Notes: generated from the sequence alone by a model not told the origin. Numbered from the stretch's first letter, positions 51,015 to 59,811 are shown. The stretch: DNA of 64,000 bases from Paenibacillus rhizophilus (GCF_003854965.1 NZ_RQPI01000015.1:1-64000), one strand, 5' to 3'. Numbers and translations: made by a program.

Positions 51015-51128
51015 TTTGGGCTCCGCCTCCTCGTGCCAATCTCATTACACCATCTTATGAGGGCCTGAGCTTGGCATATCCCTGGAGAAGCGTTTACAAT
51101 AGGGGTAAATCCCAATTGAGGTGAAGAT

Positions 51129-51386
51129 ATGGCAGGCTTTCGTTGCATGAACCACCCCGAACGCGAAGCAGCTCATCAATGCGCCAGATGCGGCAAGCCA
51201 TTATGTGAGGAATGCTATAATCCCGATTTCGGAAGATGCCGGGAGAACTGTGCGGAGTCGCTTGTTAAGCCTGAGCCTAAAGGGCGAAGCGCAGCCTTTC
51301 GGGTCATCGTAGCCATACTGGCGATTATCGGAGCGCTCGTGGTACTGCTGCTCACAATCTGCGGAGCCCTTATCTTCACTCAGTAA
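51129..51386 (+). CDS. B-box-like zinc-finger membrane protein
   Basis: 85 residues, ATG 51129 after TTGAGGTG. The N-terminal half is a compact zinc finger with CMNHPEREAAHQCARCGKPL and CEECYNPDFGRC; the C-terminal half is one transmembrane helix (about 58-82). Such small rhomboid-like or B-box zinc proteins are common but undefined. It ends 24 bases before the Lgt-like gene and is likely co-transcribed with it and the radical SAM gene. Confidence 0.8.
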   Translation: MAGFRCMNHPEREAAHQCARCGKPLCEECYNPDFGRCRENCAESLVKPEPKGRSAAFRVIVAILAIIGALVVLLLTICGALIFTQ

Positions 51387-51409
51387 ACTCAGGTCAAAGG
51401 AGCGCGCCG

Positions 51410-52213
51410 ATGGAATTTCCCGTGTATATCGTTCTCGGTCCCTGGCGGATTCATCCGCATGTGCTGTTTGAGTCGCTCTCCTACTTTATCGGCTTCCGCG
51501 TGTATCTGTGGACCCGGCGTCCGAGCGAAATGTCCCGGTTTATGAGCCTGCAAATTCTGGCCGGAACGATTCTGGGCGCGGCGCTCGGCGCCAAGCTGTT
51601 GTTCTGGCTGGAGGACCCGGCCGCTGCGTGGGAGCAGTTTCGGCAGCTTCACTTCCTCTGGGGCGGCAAAACGATCGTCGGCGGTCTGCTTGGAGGATTG
51701 ATCGGCGTGGAGCTGACCAAGAAAGGGTTGGGCTGGACAAGGTCCACCGGCGACGATTTTGCCTATCCGCTTATTCTGGGACTGTGCATCGGGCGAATCG
51801 GCTGTTTTCTGACCGGCCTTGACGACCATACGTATGGCACGCCGACGACCTGGTTCGCCGGCATCGACTTCGGCGACGGGGTAAGGCGGCATCCAACGCA
51901 GCTCTATGAAATCGTCTTTCTGCTGGCGCTCGCGCTGCTGCTCATCCCCCTATATCGGAGAAGCCGCGCGCCTGTGGGCGGCCGCCCCGGTTCGATATAC
52001 CTTTCGGGCCGGATGTTCCAATGGTTTATGTTCGGCTATTTGGCCTTCCGTTTTATCGTTGATTTTATCAAACCGACGCCACACCCTTACTTTGGACTTA
52101 ACAATATTCAGCTTGCCTGTCTGGCCGGTCTTGTCTATTACGCCTGGCTGCTGTGGGTCAGAGGGCGTGTCCGCCGCTCGTCCGCGGCTGCGGAGGCTCG
52201 AAGCTATAAATAA
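51410..52213 (+). CDS. Lgt-like membrane protein (diacylglyceryl transferase paralogue)
   Basis: 267 residues with about seven transmembrane segments. The Lgt fold is shown by GRIGCFLTGLDDHTYGTPT and RRHPTQLYEIVF. In true Lgt the first motif reads GRIGNFIN with Glu following, and a His lies in the HGG motif; here these are GRIGCF and WGGKTIVGG, so residues needed for prolipoprotein modification are absent. It probably handles a phosphatidylglycerol-like lipid in another reaction. The radical SAM gene starts 81 bases downstream on the same strand, which suggests a shared lipid pathway. Confidence 0.8.
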   Translation: MEFPVYIVLGPWRIHPHVLFESLSYFIGFRVYLWTRRPSEMSRFMSLQILAGTILGAALGAKLLFWLEDPAAAWEQFRQLHFLWGGKTIVGGLLGGLIGVELTKKGLGWTRSTGDDFAYPLILGLCIGRIGCFLTGLDDHTYGTPTTWFAGIDFGDGVRRHPTQLYEIVFLLALALLLIPLYRRSRAPVGGRPGSIYLSGRMFQWFMFGYLAFRFIVDFIKPTPHPYFGLNNIQLACLAGLVYYAWLLWVRGRVRRSSAAAEARSYK

Positions 52214-52294
52214 AAGCGGCAGGCGCCCGGCGGTTCCGGCAATTCCGGCAGCTGCTCAGATAGATTCACCATTCCAACATAAAGGAGTCTTACC

Positions 52295-53722
52295 ATGCCG
52301 AACCGACCGTATCTCTATCATGAGCTGACCACCAGCATCTGCTCCGTGTGTTACCGCAAAGTCGAGGCCAAGATCATCGAAGAGGACGGGCGCATGTACA
52401 TGGTCAAAAGATGCCTGCTGCACGGCCCGGAAAAGGTGCTGATCTCCACGGACGTTCCATATTACAAAAAGACCCGGGAATTTATCAAGCCTTCGGAAAT
52501 GCCCCTTCAGTGGAATACACCGATTAAATACGGCTGCCCGTATGACTGCGGACTCTGCCCTGACCATGAGCAGCACAGCTGTCTGACGCTGCTGGAGATC
52601 ACGGATCACTGCAACCTGAGCTGCCCGATCTGCTTCGCCGAGTCTTCGCCGCACCGCACATCCTACCGATCGCTGGAGCAGATTGAGTTCATGCTGGACC
52701 GGATCGTCGAGAACGAGGGTGAACCGGATATCGTGCAGATCAGCGGCGGCGAGCCGACGACGCATCCGCATTTTTTTGAGATTCTGGATATGGCCAAGAG
52801 CCGTCCGATCAAACATATCATGGTGAACACTAACGGCGTCCGCATCGCCCGGGACCGGGAGTTCGCGAAGCGGCTCGCTTCGTACATGCCGGGCTTCGAG
52901 ATTTACCTGCAGTTTGACAGCCTGGAGGCGTCCGTGCTGAAGGAGCTGCGGAGCGCGGATTTGCGGCATATCCGGGAAGAGGCGATCCGCCATCTGAACG
53001 AATTCAATATTTCGACAACGCTTGTCGTCACGCTGAAGAAGGGTCTGAATGACGGCGAGATTGGCTCGATCATTCAATACGGATTGAAGCAAAAAGCCGT
53101 GCGCGGCGTGACGATTCAGCCGATCCAGGCGGCGGGAAGGCTGGAGGGCTATGATCCAGCGTCCGACCGTTTGACGGTAAGCGAGGTCCGCCGCAGCATT
53201 ATTGACCAGTCGGGCGTGTTCGGTGAGGCGGATATTTTGCCGGTGCCCTGTCATCCGGACTGCCTTGCGATGGGTTACGCGCTGAAGCTTGGCAGCGAGG
53301 TGCTGCCGCTGACCGGATTGATCGACCCGGACATTCTGCTTGAAGGAGGCAGCAATACGATTGTGTTCGAGCAGGACCCGGCAATCCGGGGCAAAATGTT
53401 CGAGCTGCTCTCCACCGGTCACTCGCCGGTCTCCTCCGCCTTGTCGCTGAAGAGTCTGCTCTGCTGTCTGCCGCTTGCCGCCGTGCCGGAGCAGATTAGC
53501 TACGACAATGTGTTCCGGGTCATCGTGATGCAGTTTCTCGATGCGCATAATTTCGACGTGCGGTCGGTGAAGAAGTCCTGTGTGCATATTGCCCATCCCG
53601 ATGGGCGAATCATCCCTTTTGACACCTATAATCTGTTCTACCGGGACGACAAGGAGCAGCTGCTGGAAGGGATTAGGGGTGAGATTGCGACCGCATGGGA
53701 CGGGAAAATCCCGCAGGAGTAG
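52295..53722 (+). CDS. Radical SAM protein, MJ0619/Tes-like
   Basis: 475 residues, ATG 52295 with AAAGGAG upstream. An N-terminal cysteine knuckle (SICSVCYRKVEAKII, CLLHGPEKVLI) is followed by YGCPYDCGLCPDHEQHSC, then the canonical radical SAM motif CNLSCPIC (Cys106, 110, 113), QISGGEPTTHP for SAM binding, and later cysteines PVPCHPDC and LLCCLPL, enough for additional Fe-S clusters. This order matches COG1964 proteins such as MJ0619 and archaeal tetraether synthase, which join lipid chain ends. Substrate in this organism is unknown; with an Lgt-like neighbour a membrane lipid is a reasonable guess. Confidence 0.82.
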   Translation: MPNRPYLYHELTTSICSVCYRKVEAKIIEEDGRMYMVKRCLLHGPEKVLISTDVPYYKKTREFIKPSEMPLQWNTPIKYGCPYDCGLCPDHEQHSCLTLLEITDHCNLSCPICFAESSPHRTSYRSLEQIEFMLDRIVENEGEPDIVQISGGEPTTHPHFFEILDMAKSRPIKHIMVNTNGVRIARDREFAKRLASYMPGFEIYLQFDSLEASVLKELRSADLRHIREEAIRHLNEFNISTTLVVTLKKGLNDGEIGSIIQYGLKQKAVRGVTIQPIQAAGRLEGYDPASDRLTVSEVRRSIIDQSGVFGEADILPVPCHPDCLAMGYALKLGSEVLPLTGLIDPDILLEGGSNTIVFEQDPAIRGKMFELLSTGHSPVSSALSLKSLLCCLPLAAVPEQISYDNVFRVIVMQFLDAHNFDVRSVKKSCVHIAHPDGRIIPFDTYNLFYRDDKEQLLEGIRGEIATAWDGKIPQE

Positions 53723-54102
53723 TTGGCTGCAAAAGGGGACGCCACTGAAGAAGGTGACGTGCTGAAGAAGCGGTTTAACTAACTAGTTCGGTTCAGTTTG
53801 TCTCCGGTGATGGTGTGGCTGGCATTTTCCTGCAAACCTGCAGGTTTGACAGGTGATTTTCGGGTGGGAAGAAGTAAAGGATGCAATGGTGCAGGTATTG
53901 TGCTTATGTTCCGCCATATGGGGAGAGGGGAGGTGGGATACCTGTACTTTTGCAGGAACTGGGACTGGGAGGAGGATTTCCACGAAAAAAAGATGTATCA
54001 ACGCAGGAATCCCGACAACCCGCCAACTAAGCCACCTACCCATCGACCAACCCGGGCCGCTGACCAACTAACCACCGCCCCATCAACAAACCCATCGAAC
54101 CA

Positions 54103-54142
54103 CCCATCCAACCCATCAACCCACCAACCCATCGCCCCCCCC
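54103..54142 (-). repeat. C-rich degenerate repeat, G-quadruplex-forming on minus strand
   Basis: The minus strand has five G-runs of three or more with spacers of four, five, five and six bases (GGGGGGGG, CGAT, GGG, TTGGT, GGG, TTGAT, GGG, TTGGAT, GGG), satisfying the usual G3+N1-7 rule. The plus strand is a CCC-rich tract of CCAACCCAT-like units. Confidence 0.6.
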
Positions 54143-54325
54143 ACCAACTAATTATCCGCTGTCGGACGCCGTGACTTTAAACGTGAACGGCTGTCCCGTT
54201 TAATTGGCATCCGCCGCAAGCATCTTCAGCAGTCTCAGTTTCTTATTATGGGAACCGGCGCTGAAGCAGCTACAGAAAAGTGTGACAGACATACAACTGC
54301 CGGACTATTTGAATTCCGTTAAAGG

Positions 54326-54352
54326 AGGGCATCCCTTGGGCTGCCCTTTTTT
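54326..54352 (+). terminator. Intrinsic terminator
   Basis: AGGGCA/TGCCCT stem with extra CC/GG pairing inside, followed by T6. The gene it serves is unclear; the nearest plus-strand gene ends 600 bases earlier. Confidence 0.65.
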
Positions 54353-54484
54353 GAATGGTTAGGTAACGATGGGCCGCCCGCCAAAGGCGACGGCGGTTAT
54401 GGTGTATAATAACGGAAGACGCCTGGGAGGCTGCAGACCGGCGCAAGAGCATGGCGTACCAATGGAATAAGGAGGAGCGGCCGT

Positions 54485-54913
54485 ATGTCCGATCCATTAA
54501 GAGAGGAAATCAAACAAAAAATCGTGAACGGCGATTTTCACTGCGAAAAGGAACTTACCTTGTCCATCATCAGCGGGAAATGGAAGGTCGTCATTCTTTG
54601 GCATCTCGGCGTGGAAGGCGCGCACCGGTTCAGCGATTTGCAGAAGCTTTTTCCGAAAATTTCGCATAAAATACTGACCCAGCAGCTCCGGGAATTGATG
54701 GAGGACGGCATTGTTCACCGGGAGGTGTATCCCGACATTCCTCCGAAGGTGGAATATTCGATGACCGAGCTTGGGATGACGCTTCTGCCGATTGTCGAAA
54801 TGATGTACGAGTGGGGAAAAATGCGGATCGAACGGATCAGACGGGAACTGAAGCCCGGAAGCGAGCCGGAAATAACCGCGGACAGCTGCGAAGGAGCCTG
54901 CAAAAAAGCCTGA
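54485..54913 (+). CDS. HxlR-family transcriptional regulator
   Basis: 142 residues, ATG 54485 after AAGGAGGAG. HxlR fold: ELTLSIISGKWKVVILWHLG, HKILTQQLRELMEDGIVHRE and YPDIPPKVEYSMTELG. It keeps the N-terminal redox cysteine (FHCEKELTLS, Cys20) of the YodB/HypR group and adds a C-terminal pair CEGACKK, so thiol or metal sensing is plausible. The DJ-1 gene lies 143 bases downstream with an HxlR-like dyad at its promoter. Confidence 0.88.
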   Translation: MSDPLREEIKQKIVNGDFHCEKELTLSIISGKWKVVILWHLGVEGAHRFSDLQKLFPKISHKILTQQLRELMEDGIVHREVYPDIPPKVEYSMTELGMTLLPIVEMMYEWGKMRIERIRRELKPGSEPEITADSCEGACKKA

Positions 54914-54971
54914 ACAAGCCACGGAACAGAGACCGGAGAATGGCGGGAGCAGGTAACCTTTTGGTAACCTC

Positions 54972-54987
54972 TGTACTAAAAAGTGCA
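54972..54987. promoter_or_regulatory. Candidate HxlR operator before DJ-1 gene
   Basis: TGTACT-AAAA-AGTGCA, an inverted repeat with one mismatch, 70 bases upstream of the DJ-1 gene. Just before it GGTAACC occurs twice (direct repeat). Confidence 0.5.
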
Positions 54988-55056
54988 TTCTTCACAAGGG
55001 ATGTCGGCGGCGCTACAATGGTTGTTGCGTGAAGATAACCTTGGGAGGGAATACTG

Positions 55057-55575
55057 ATGAGTAAAAAAGCACTGCTGATTATACCGCCGGACCGCTTCAA
55101 CGAAGACGAGTTGTTTCATCCGAAAGCCGAACTGGAGAACGCGGGCATCACTGTAACAGTCGCCAGTACGAAGGCGGGGGAGATTACAGGGGACAATCAG
55201 GGAAAAGCAAACGCGGAGGTGGTATTCTCCGACGTTTCCGCTTCGGACTATGATGTGGTAGCTGTAATTGGCGGCTCCGGCACGATCGACTATCTGTGGG
55301 GTGACGCGAAGCTGGGTGAATATTTGAAGCAGGCGTATGAGCAAAAAATTCTGGTCGCCGGCATTTGCGCTGGCTCCGTCGTGGTTGCGAAGACGGGCCT
55401 GCTCGCCGGGCGCCAAGCGACCTGCTATCCGGTCGAAGTCATGATTGATGAGCTGAAAGCCAACAGCGCCGAATATGTGGTGCAGCATGTGGTGGCGCAT
55501 GACGATGTGATTACAAGCGACGGGCCGGACGGCGCGCGGGAGTTCGGTAAGAGCCTCGTTTCGGCGCTGGCTTGA
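55057..55575 (+). CDS. DJ-1/PfpI-family protein
   Basis: 172 residues, ATG 55057 after GGGAGGG. The nucleophile elbow is VAGICAGSVVVAKTG (Cys near residue 105), with the partner acidic residue in DRFNEDELFHPKAELE and a His in QHVVAHDDVITSDGPDGARE. Members act as proteases, glyoxalases/deglycases or redox chaperones; pairing with an HxlR-type electrophile sensor suggests a response to methylglyoxal or quinones. A terminator follows. Confidence 0.88.
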   Translation: MSKKALLIIPPDRFNEDELFHPKAELENAGITVTVASTKAGEITGDNQGKANAEVVFSDVSASDYDVVAVIGGSGTIDYLWGDAKLGEYLKQAYEQKILVAGICAGSVVVAKTGLLAGRQATCYPVEVMIDELKANSAEYVVQHVVAHDDVITSDGPDGAREFGKSLVSALA

Positions 55576-55667
55576 TTATAGGGGCAGGAGTGCGGATTCG
55601 GTCTGCCGGGTTTGACCGGCGGACGGGTCCGCCCCGGGGCAAAACAGCCGCCGGGCCGCAACATAAA

Positions 55668-55700
55668 AGCAGCGGATACTTGGGTATCTGCTGCTTTTTT
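55668..55700 (+). terminator. Intrinsic terminator after DJ-1 gene
   Basis: AGCAGCGGATAC pairs with GTATCTGCTGCT (one wobble), loop TTGG, then T5. Confidence 0.85.
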
Positions 55701-55741
55701 AGCTCTGGGCGGGCGGCAGCGAACAAGAGCCGGGAATTGTC

Positions 55742-56475
55742 CTATTCGGCAAGCAGCCATACGGCCGTATAGACGGCGCAGCCGGCTGCAAAGGCGGTAA
55801 AGCTGCTCTCTCTTTTGACCGGAAACTCACCCTTGATCGTGTTGAATACCATCCCTCCCGACAGAAATGCGTAGACGGAAGACGTAACAACAGCCGGCAA
55901 GTCGGCGGTCAAGCTAAGCCCCCAGCCCAGCAAAATCCCCAACAAAAGAAGCCACCGTCCTTTACGGTCATACACCTCATCATGGTGCCGCCGCAGATTC
56001 CAATCATTGACGAGAAGATAGACGGACAGGGCGGCGACATAGAATATGGTACTGCGGGTGGAATGGTATTCCTTGTGCAGGAGCAGGTAGCTTGTTACCG
56101 CGTTAAAAATGAAAAAGTACGAGATATGAATCCAAAATACCCGCTCGGATGCGGTGTCTCCGTCGATATTCCGTTTTTCGACACATTGACCAGGTGCTCC
56201 AGCCCGTAAGATACGAGCAGTCCAAGCATCGCAATGAGATAAGCGTGATTTCGCAAATACATAAAAAGCTCTCTCTGCACGGCGGCCGAGTTCTCAATAT
56301 TATGCTGATGCTCGCTGAGTTCCGGCAGCGTTACCGAGAAGACATAGGCGATGGTGAGTCCTCCCGAGGCGGACAAAGCGCGGTTTCGATGAAGGTAGGG
56401 CAGCAAGGACAAATACCTTGAAAACATATGGGCAAGCGCAAAAACAATCACAAATCCGAAGGGCAGGACGTTCAT
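55742..56475 (-). pseudogene. Multi-TM (ZIP-like) membrane protein, frameshifted
   Basis: Two minus-strand frames make one protein of about 245 residues. The first (56475 to about 56180) has ALSASGGLTIAYVFSVTLPE followed by LSEHQHNI, resembling ZIP-type transporters; the second continues as RVFWIHISYFFIFNAVTSYL and then MVFNTIKGEFPVKRESSF to 55742. The shift is at a GAAAAACGG run near 56180, where one base appears lost. It is either a frameshift mutation, an error, or a -1 slippage at GAAAAAC. Topology is about seven helices. AAGGAG precedes the start. Confidence 0.65.
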
Positions 56476-56681
56476 TTAAGGTTACGCTCCTTTGCCAAAG
56501 ATTCGGCTTCCGGCTGCGGACGGTATCCGGGAATTCTTTTAATTATGTACCCTTTGAACCTCAGCTTAAACGGAGGAGTTCATCCCCACATTTTCCCTCC
56601 CGCCCGAATACATAAACGATCGCCTTCAGGCCATCCTAAACAGGAAAGAATAGTCCGCTTGAGAAGGAGTGGTCCTCATTT

Positions 56682-56951
56682 ATGAGACATTATGAGTCCA
56701 GTATGCGTACGAACAGCACTGTCGATCAGGCGGAGGATGCTGCGGCTAAACTGCATAACGCCGTTACCCAAGCGATGAGCCATCCGACGGAAAAAGTAAT
56801 TGAGCAGGCGGAGAACAGCCTGAAGCATGCGGAACAGGCGGTCCGCCACGCGCCGGAAGGATCGGTGCAGGGGCATGGCGTCGATCTGGCGGAAGAAATG
56901 CTGGCAACGGAGAAGGAACGGCTTGCCTTGGTGCAGAAGCAGAAGGGTTGA
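56682..56951 (+). CDS. Small helical hypothetical protein
   Basis: 89 residues, ATG 56682 with AAGGAG about 12 bases upstream. Almost entirely amphipathic helix with heptad-like Ala spacing (DQAEDAAAKLHNAVTQAMSH, AENSLKHAEQAVRHA) and several histidines. No signal peptide, no membrane segment, no known domain. It has its own terminator at 56990, which supports a real gene. Function unknown. Confidence 0.65.
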   Translation: MRHYESSMRTNSTVDQAEDAAAKLHNAVTQAMSHPTEKVIEQAENSLKHAEQAVRHAPEGSVQGHGVDLAEEMLATEKERLALVQKQKG

Positions 56952-56989
56952 TCCGGCGGGCGGATGTAGTCCCAACCGAATACGGTTAT

Positions 56990-57022
56990 AAAAAGACTTC
57001 CGCCATCGGCGGAGGTCTTTTT
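56990..57022 (+). terminator. Intrinsic terminator
   Basis: AAAAAGACTTCCGCC pairs with GGCGGAGGTCTTTTT (one wobble), loop ATC. Confidence 0.9.
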
Positions 57023-57128
57023 AAGCTGCCCCAGAATAGTTTTTTCAAGCAGGGCAATCGGATTCGGGGTATATATTAGGAAACGGGCAAATCATTAACG
57101 CGTATATGCAGTTAAAGGAGGTATGATC

Positions 57129-57986
57129 ATGACGGAAATCACGCTTGGTTCCGGAGGGCTGGAAACGCAGGAAGAGCTGCGCGCGGCACTTGAAGAGGTA
57201 CGGAGATGGGAGAAGGATCAGAGACAGCTTATGATTTGGGAGCGGCTGACCCGGCTGCCCTTTAAGCTGCTGGACAAGCTTACCCCTAAAATTGTTCATG
57301 AAAAAATAGGACTGCTGCTGGATGAGCTTGGCAGCTACATCCAAAATGGCGGCAACTACCTTGTGGCTGGACGCAAGGTGGGCGAGCTTGTGGGCGAGGT
57401 GAGCTCCGAGACCGCAGGGAAGCGGGAAGGTCCCTATCCGCTGGCGGTAATGGACGAAGCGGCGCGCCGCCTGTCCAAGAGCCGGAGCAATTTCGCCACG
57501 GCTCAAGGGGCGACCACAGGCTTCGGCGGCGTGTTTACGCTGGCGGCGGATATTCCCGCCATCCTCGGACTGTCGCTGAAGGTGATTCAGGAGATCGGCC
57601 TTTGCTATGGGTACAACCCGCTGGAGAAGGAGGAACGCATCTTCGCCGTAAAAGTTATGCAGCTGGCTTCCGCCGACACGGTCGGCAAACGGGCGATTCT
57701 GGAGGAACTGGACCTGGAACTCGGCAGCGATGGCCGGATTGGGGGCGGCGAGGGCGCGGCGGTGTCCAAAATTCAGGGATGGCGGGAAGTGATTGCCGCC
57801 TACCGGGATAACTGGAGCTCGAAGAAGCTGCTGCAGACAATCCCTGTCGCCGGAATGTTCTTCGGCGCCTACACGAACCGGGAGATGCTGAAGGCGGTGG
57901 CGGAAGCGGCCATGATGCTGTACCGCAAACGGAGAATTTTGACCAGACTGGCGGACAACGGTCAAACGAACACCCTCTCTACATAG
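57129..57986 (+). CDS. EcsC-family protein
   Basis: 285 residues from ATG 57129; the ATG at 57123 abuts AAGGAGGT. The EcsC pattern is ALEEVRRWEKDQRQLMIWER at the N-terminus, ATAQGATTGFGGVFTLAADIP in the middle (two hydrophobic stretches) and LLQTIPVAGMFFGAYTNREM near the end. EcsC was named from the ecsABC operon (ABC transporter linked to secretion) but stand-alone copies like this are common and poorly understood. Confidence 0.85.
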   Translation: MTEITLGSGGLETQEELRAALEEVRRWEKDQRQLMIWERLTRLPFKLLDKLTPKIVHEKIGLLLDELGSYIQNGGNYLVAGRKVGELVGEVSSETAGKREGPYPLAVMDEAARRLSKSRSNFATAQGATTGFGGVFTLAADIPAILGLSLKVIQEIGLCYGYNPLEKEERIFAVKVMQLASADTVGKRAILEELDLELGSDGRIGGGEGAAVSKIQGWREVIAAYRDNWSSKKLLQTIPVAGMFFGAYTNREMLKAVAEAAMMLYRKRRILTRLADNGQTNTLST

Positions 57987-58062
57987 AGGCGCAAGAACCG
58001 CCTACTGGGCTCCTGCATAACTTATAGAATCAATGCTATAAGTTAAGGGAGCGATTTCTTCC

Positions 58063-59478
58063 ATGGGAATCCAGTTAACGGCAATCCATTACGTCTATCT
58101 GGCGTTTATCGTATTCATCATGGCGCTGCTCATCAAGCGGCGCGATACGACGATGATTTGCGTGGCCGGTATCTTTGTCCTGGGAATCCTGGCGACGGAG
58201 ACGCTCGGCGGTTCGGTATCCGGAGTGTTTAACTCTTTTGTCTACGCGACCAAGGAACTGATGGGAACGATCATGATCATTTCAATTATTGTCGCCATGA
58301 GCCGGGTGCTGATGATTACGGGCATCAACGAGACGATGGTGTCTCCGCTGACCCGGTTTCTCCGCACGCCGGCCATGGCGTATTGGGGAATCGGCATTAT
58401 TATGCTGCTTACCTCCCTCTTTTTCTGGCCTTCGCCGGCGGTGGCTCTGGTGGGCGCCGTCCTGCTGCCGGTTGCGCTCCGGGTCGGCTTGCCCGCGCTC
58501 GGAGCCGCGATGGCGATGAATCTGTTCGGCCACGGCATCGCCCTCTCCGGCGATTACATTATTCAGGGGGCGCCGAAACTGACGGCGGATGCCGCGGGCC
58601 TGCCGGTCGCCAGCGTTATGGAGGCGAGCGTTCCGCTGGTCGTCGTCATGGGCATCGTGACGACCGCCGCCGCCTTCTGGATGATGCGCAGGGATCAGAA
58701 GAAAGGGACCTGGAGAGACGGCCTCGTATCGGCTGGACGGACAACGGGCATGTTCGGGGAGTCTTCTCCCCCTTCTCTTCAACTGGTCGCCCTTCATCCG
58801 CGGATGAAGAAAGCCCTGGCCATCCTCATTCCGGTGCTGTTTCTTGCTGATGTGGCGGCGATGTTCCTGCTGCATCTTCAAGGCGGCGACGCTACCGCCC
58901 TGATCGGCGGCACCGCGATCCTCATCTTGATCTTCGTCACTCTGCTTGCGCACCGCAATCAAGGGCTGGAGCAGATCACCTCCTACCTCATCGACGGCTT
59001 CGTCTTCGGCTTCAAAGTATTCGGCCCCGTCATCCCGATCGCCGCCTTCTTCTACCTCGGCGACGCGGCTTTCACCGAGCTGTTCGGCAAAGTCCTTCCC
59101 GAAGCCTCGCACGGCATCGTCAATGACCTGGGCGTTGCGCTGGCGAACTCCGTGCCGCTGAACGGCATCGTCGGCGCGGTCACGCTGACCCTCACCGGCG
59201 CCATCACCGGTCTTGACGGCTCCGGCTTCTCCGGCATTTCGCTTGCCGGCTCCATTGCGCACCTGTTCGCCGCCGCCATCGGCTCCGGCGCCGATACGCT
59301 GACGGCGCTTGGCCAGGTCGCTGCCATTTGGGTCGGCGGCGGCACGCTTATCCCCTGGGCGCTGATTCCGGCGGCGGCCATCTGCGGCGTCAGTCCGTTC
59401 GAACTGGCGCGCCGCAATCTCAAGCCCGTGCTGATTGGCCTTGCGGTCACCACTGTTGTCGCCATGTTTCTTGTCTAA
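58063..59478 (+). CDS. Large multi-TM permease of uncertain substrate
   Basis: 471 residues, ATG 58063, with about 12 transmembrane segments. The helix-hairpin repeats ALGAAMAMNLFGHGIALSGD and LAGSIAHLFAAAIGSGADTL, together with SVPLNGIVGAVTLTLTGAIT, resemble ion-transporter (IT) superfamily carriers such as GntP or citrate/dicarboxylate permeases. No operon partner gives a substrate hint. Strong third-position GC compared with neighbours. Confidence 0.7.
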   Translation: MGIQLTAIHYVYLAFIVFIMALLIKRRDTTMICVAGIFVLGILATETLGGSVSGVFNSFVYATKELMGTIMIISIIVAMSRVLMITGINETMVSPLTRFLRTPAMAYWGIGIIMLLTSLFFWPSPAVALVGAVLLPVALRVGLPALGAAMAMNLFGHGIALSGDYIIQGAPKLTADAAGLPVASVMEASVPLVVVMGIVTTAAAFWMMRRDQKKGTWRDGLVSAGRTTGMFGESSPPSLQLVALHPRMKKALAILIPVLFLADVAAMFLLHLQGGDATALIGGTAILILIFVTLLAHRNQGLEQITSYLIDGFVFGFKVFGPVIPIAAFFYLGDAAFTELFGKVLPEASHGIVNDLGVALANSVPLNGIVGAVTLTLTGAITGLDGSGFSGISLAGSIAHLFAAAIGSGADTLTALGQVAAIWVGGGTLIPWALIPAAAICGVSPFELARRNLKPVLIGLAVTTVVAMFLV

Positions 59479-59811
59479 CTCCATCATTTTTCGTCCTCAA
59501 ACGACAGCGGCGTTCTCCGCAAAGCGACGCATGGCGACGGGTTTCTACAAATGATAGTTCTGAACAGAACTACTAAATATTTGATAGCTCCAAAGAATAC
59601 CGGCTGAAGATAAAATGAGCATGACCAGATGAAGCGCCTGTCCGCTTGGTTTGGTCTTTTTTTCGTCCACCGGTTTGCAAGCGGCGGCAGGAGGAAAGGA
59701 TACAAATGAAGAGGTCCGAATCGCTGTGCCGGAAACGCCCGGCTCATCTGGCGGAGGCCGCCGGGCCTGTGCTATGATGATCTCCTGAACGATGAAAAGG
59801 AGCGATATAAA
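59479..59811. other. 333-base interval between permease and DUF6509 genes
   Basis: No gene found. Contains one near-perfect dyad at 59555-59572 and the promoter of the next gene; short frames in both directions have no ribosome binding sites. Confidence 0.6.
59555..59572. repeat. Inverted repeat TAGTTCTG-AA-CAGAACTA
   Basis: Perfect 8-bp arms with a 2-base centre in the intergenic region after the permease gene. Too short a loop for a terminator; looks like a protein binding site. Confidence 0.5.

Larger units (their letters stand above)
53723..54484. other. 760-base noncoding interval with unusual sequence
   Basis: No convincing gene. It holds a perfect dyad CAAACCTG-CAGGTTTG (53833-53848), a purine-rich stretch (about 53910-53990), a C-rich low-complexity tract of degenerate CCAACCCAT-like units (54015-54150), and a terminator at 54326-54352. 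Short frames across it lack ribosome binding sites and known motifs. Confidence 0.6.

Noticed and set aside
51410..52213. Lgt-like gene as the true prolipoprotein diacylglyceryl transferase
   Set aside because: The HGG histidine and the GRIGNFIN residues are replaced, so the essential lgt should be elsewhere.
52256..53596. 446-codon minus-strand open frame
   Set aside because: Antisense to the radical SAM gene in high-GC sequence; Arg/His/Leu-rich text without motifs or ribosome binding site.
54015..54150. Tandem C-rich units as a CRISPR array
   Set aside because: Units are under 12 bases, degenerate and without spacers; no cas genes nearby.
53798..54151. 117-codon plus-strand ORF with Pro/Thr-rich tail
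   Set aside because: Tail is the translated C-rich repeat; start lacks a ribosome binding site.
54202..54362. Possible gene remnant (SFLLWEPALKQLQKSVTDIQ) before a terminator
   Set aside because: Reads somewhat like protein, but no family is recognised and no upstream part exists; kept only as part of the intergenic note.
57045..57965. 306-codon minus-strand open frame
   Set aside because: Antisense to the EcsC gene, no domain signs.
58282..59487. 401-codon minus-strand open frame
   Set aside because: Shadow of the permease gene, dominated by Gly, Asp, Arg and Gln from GC-rich antisense codons.
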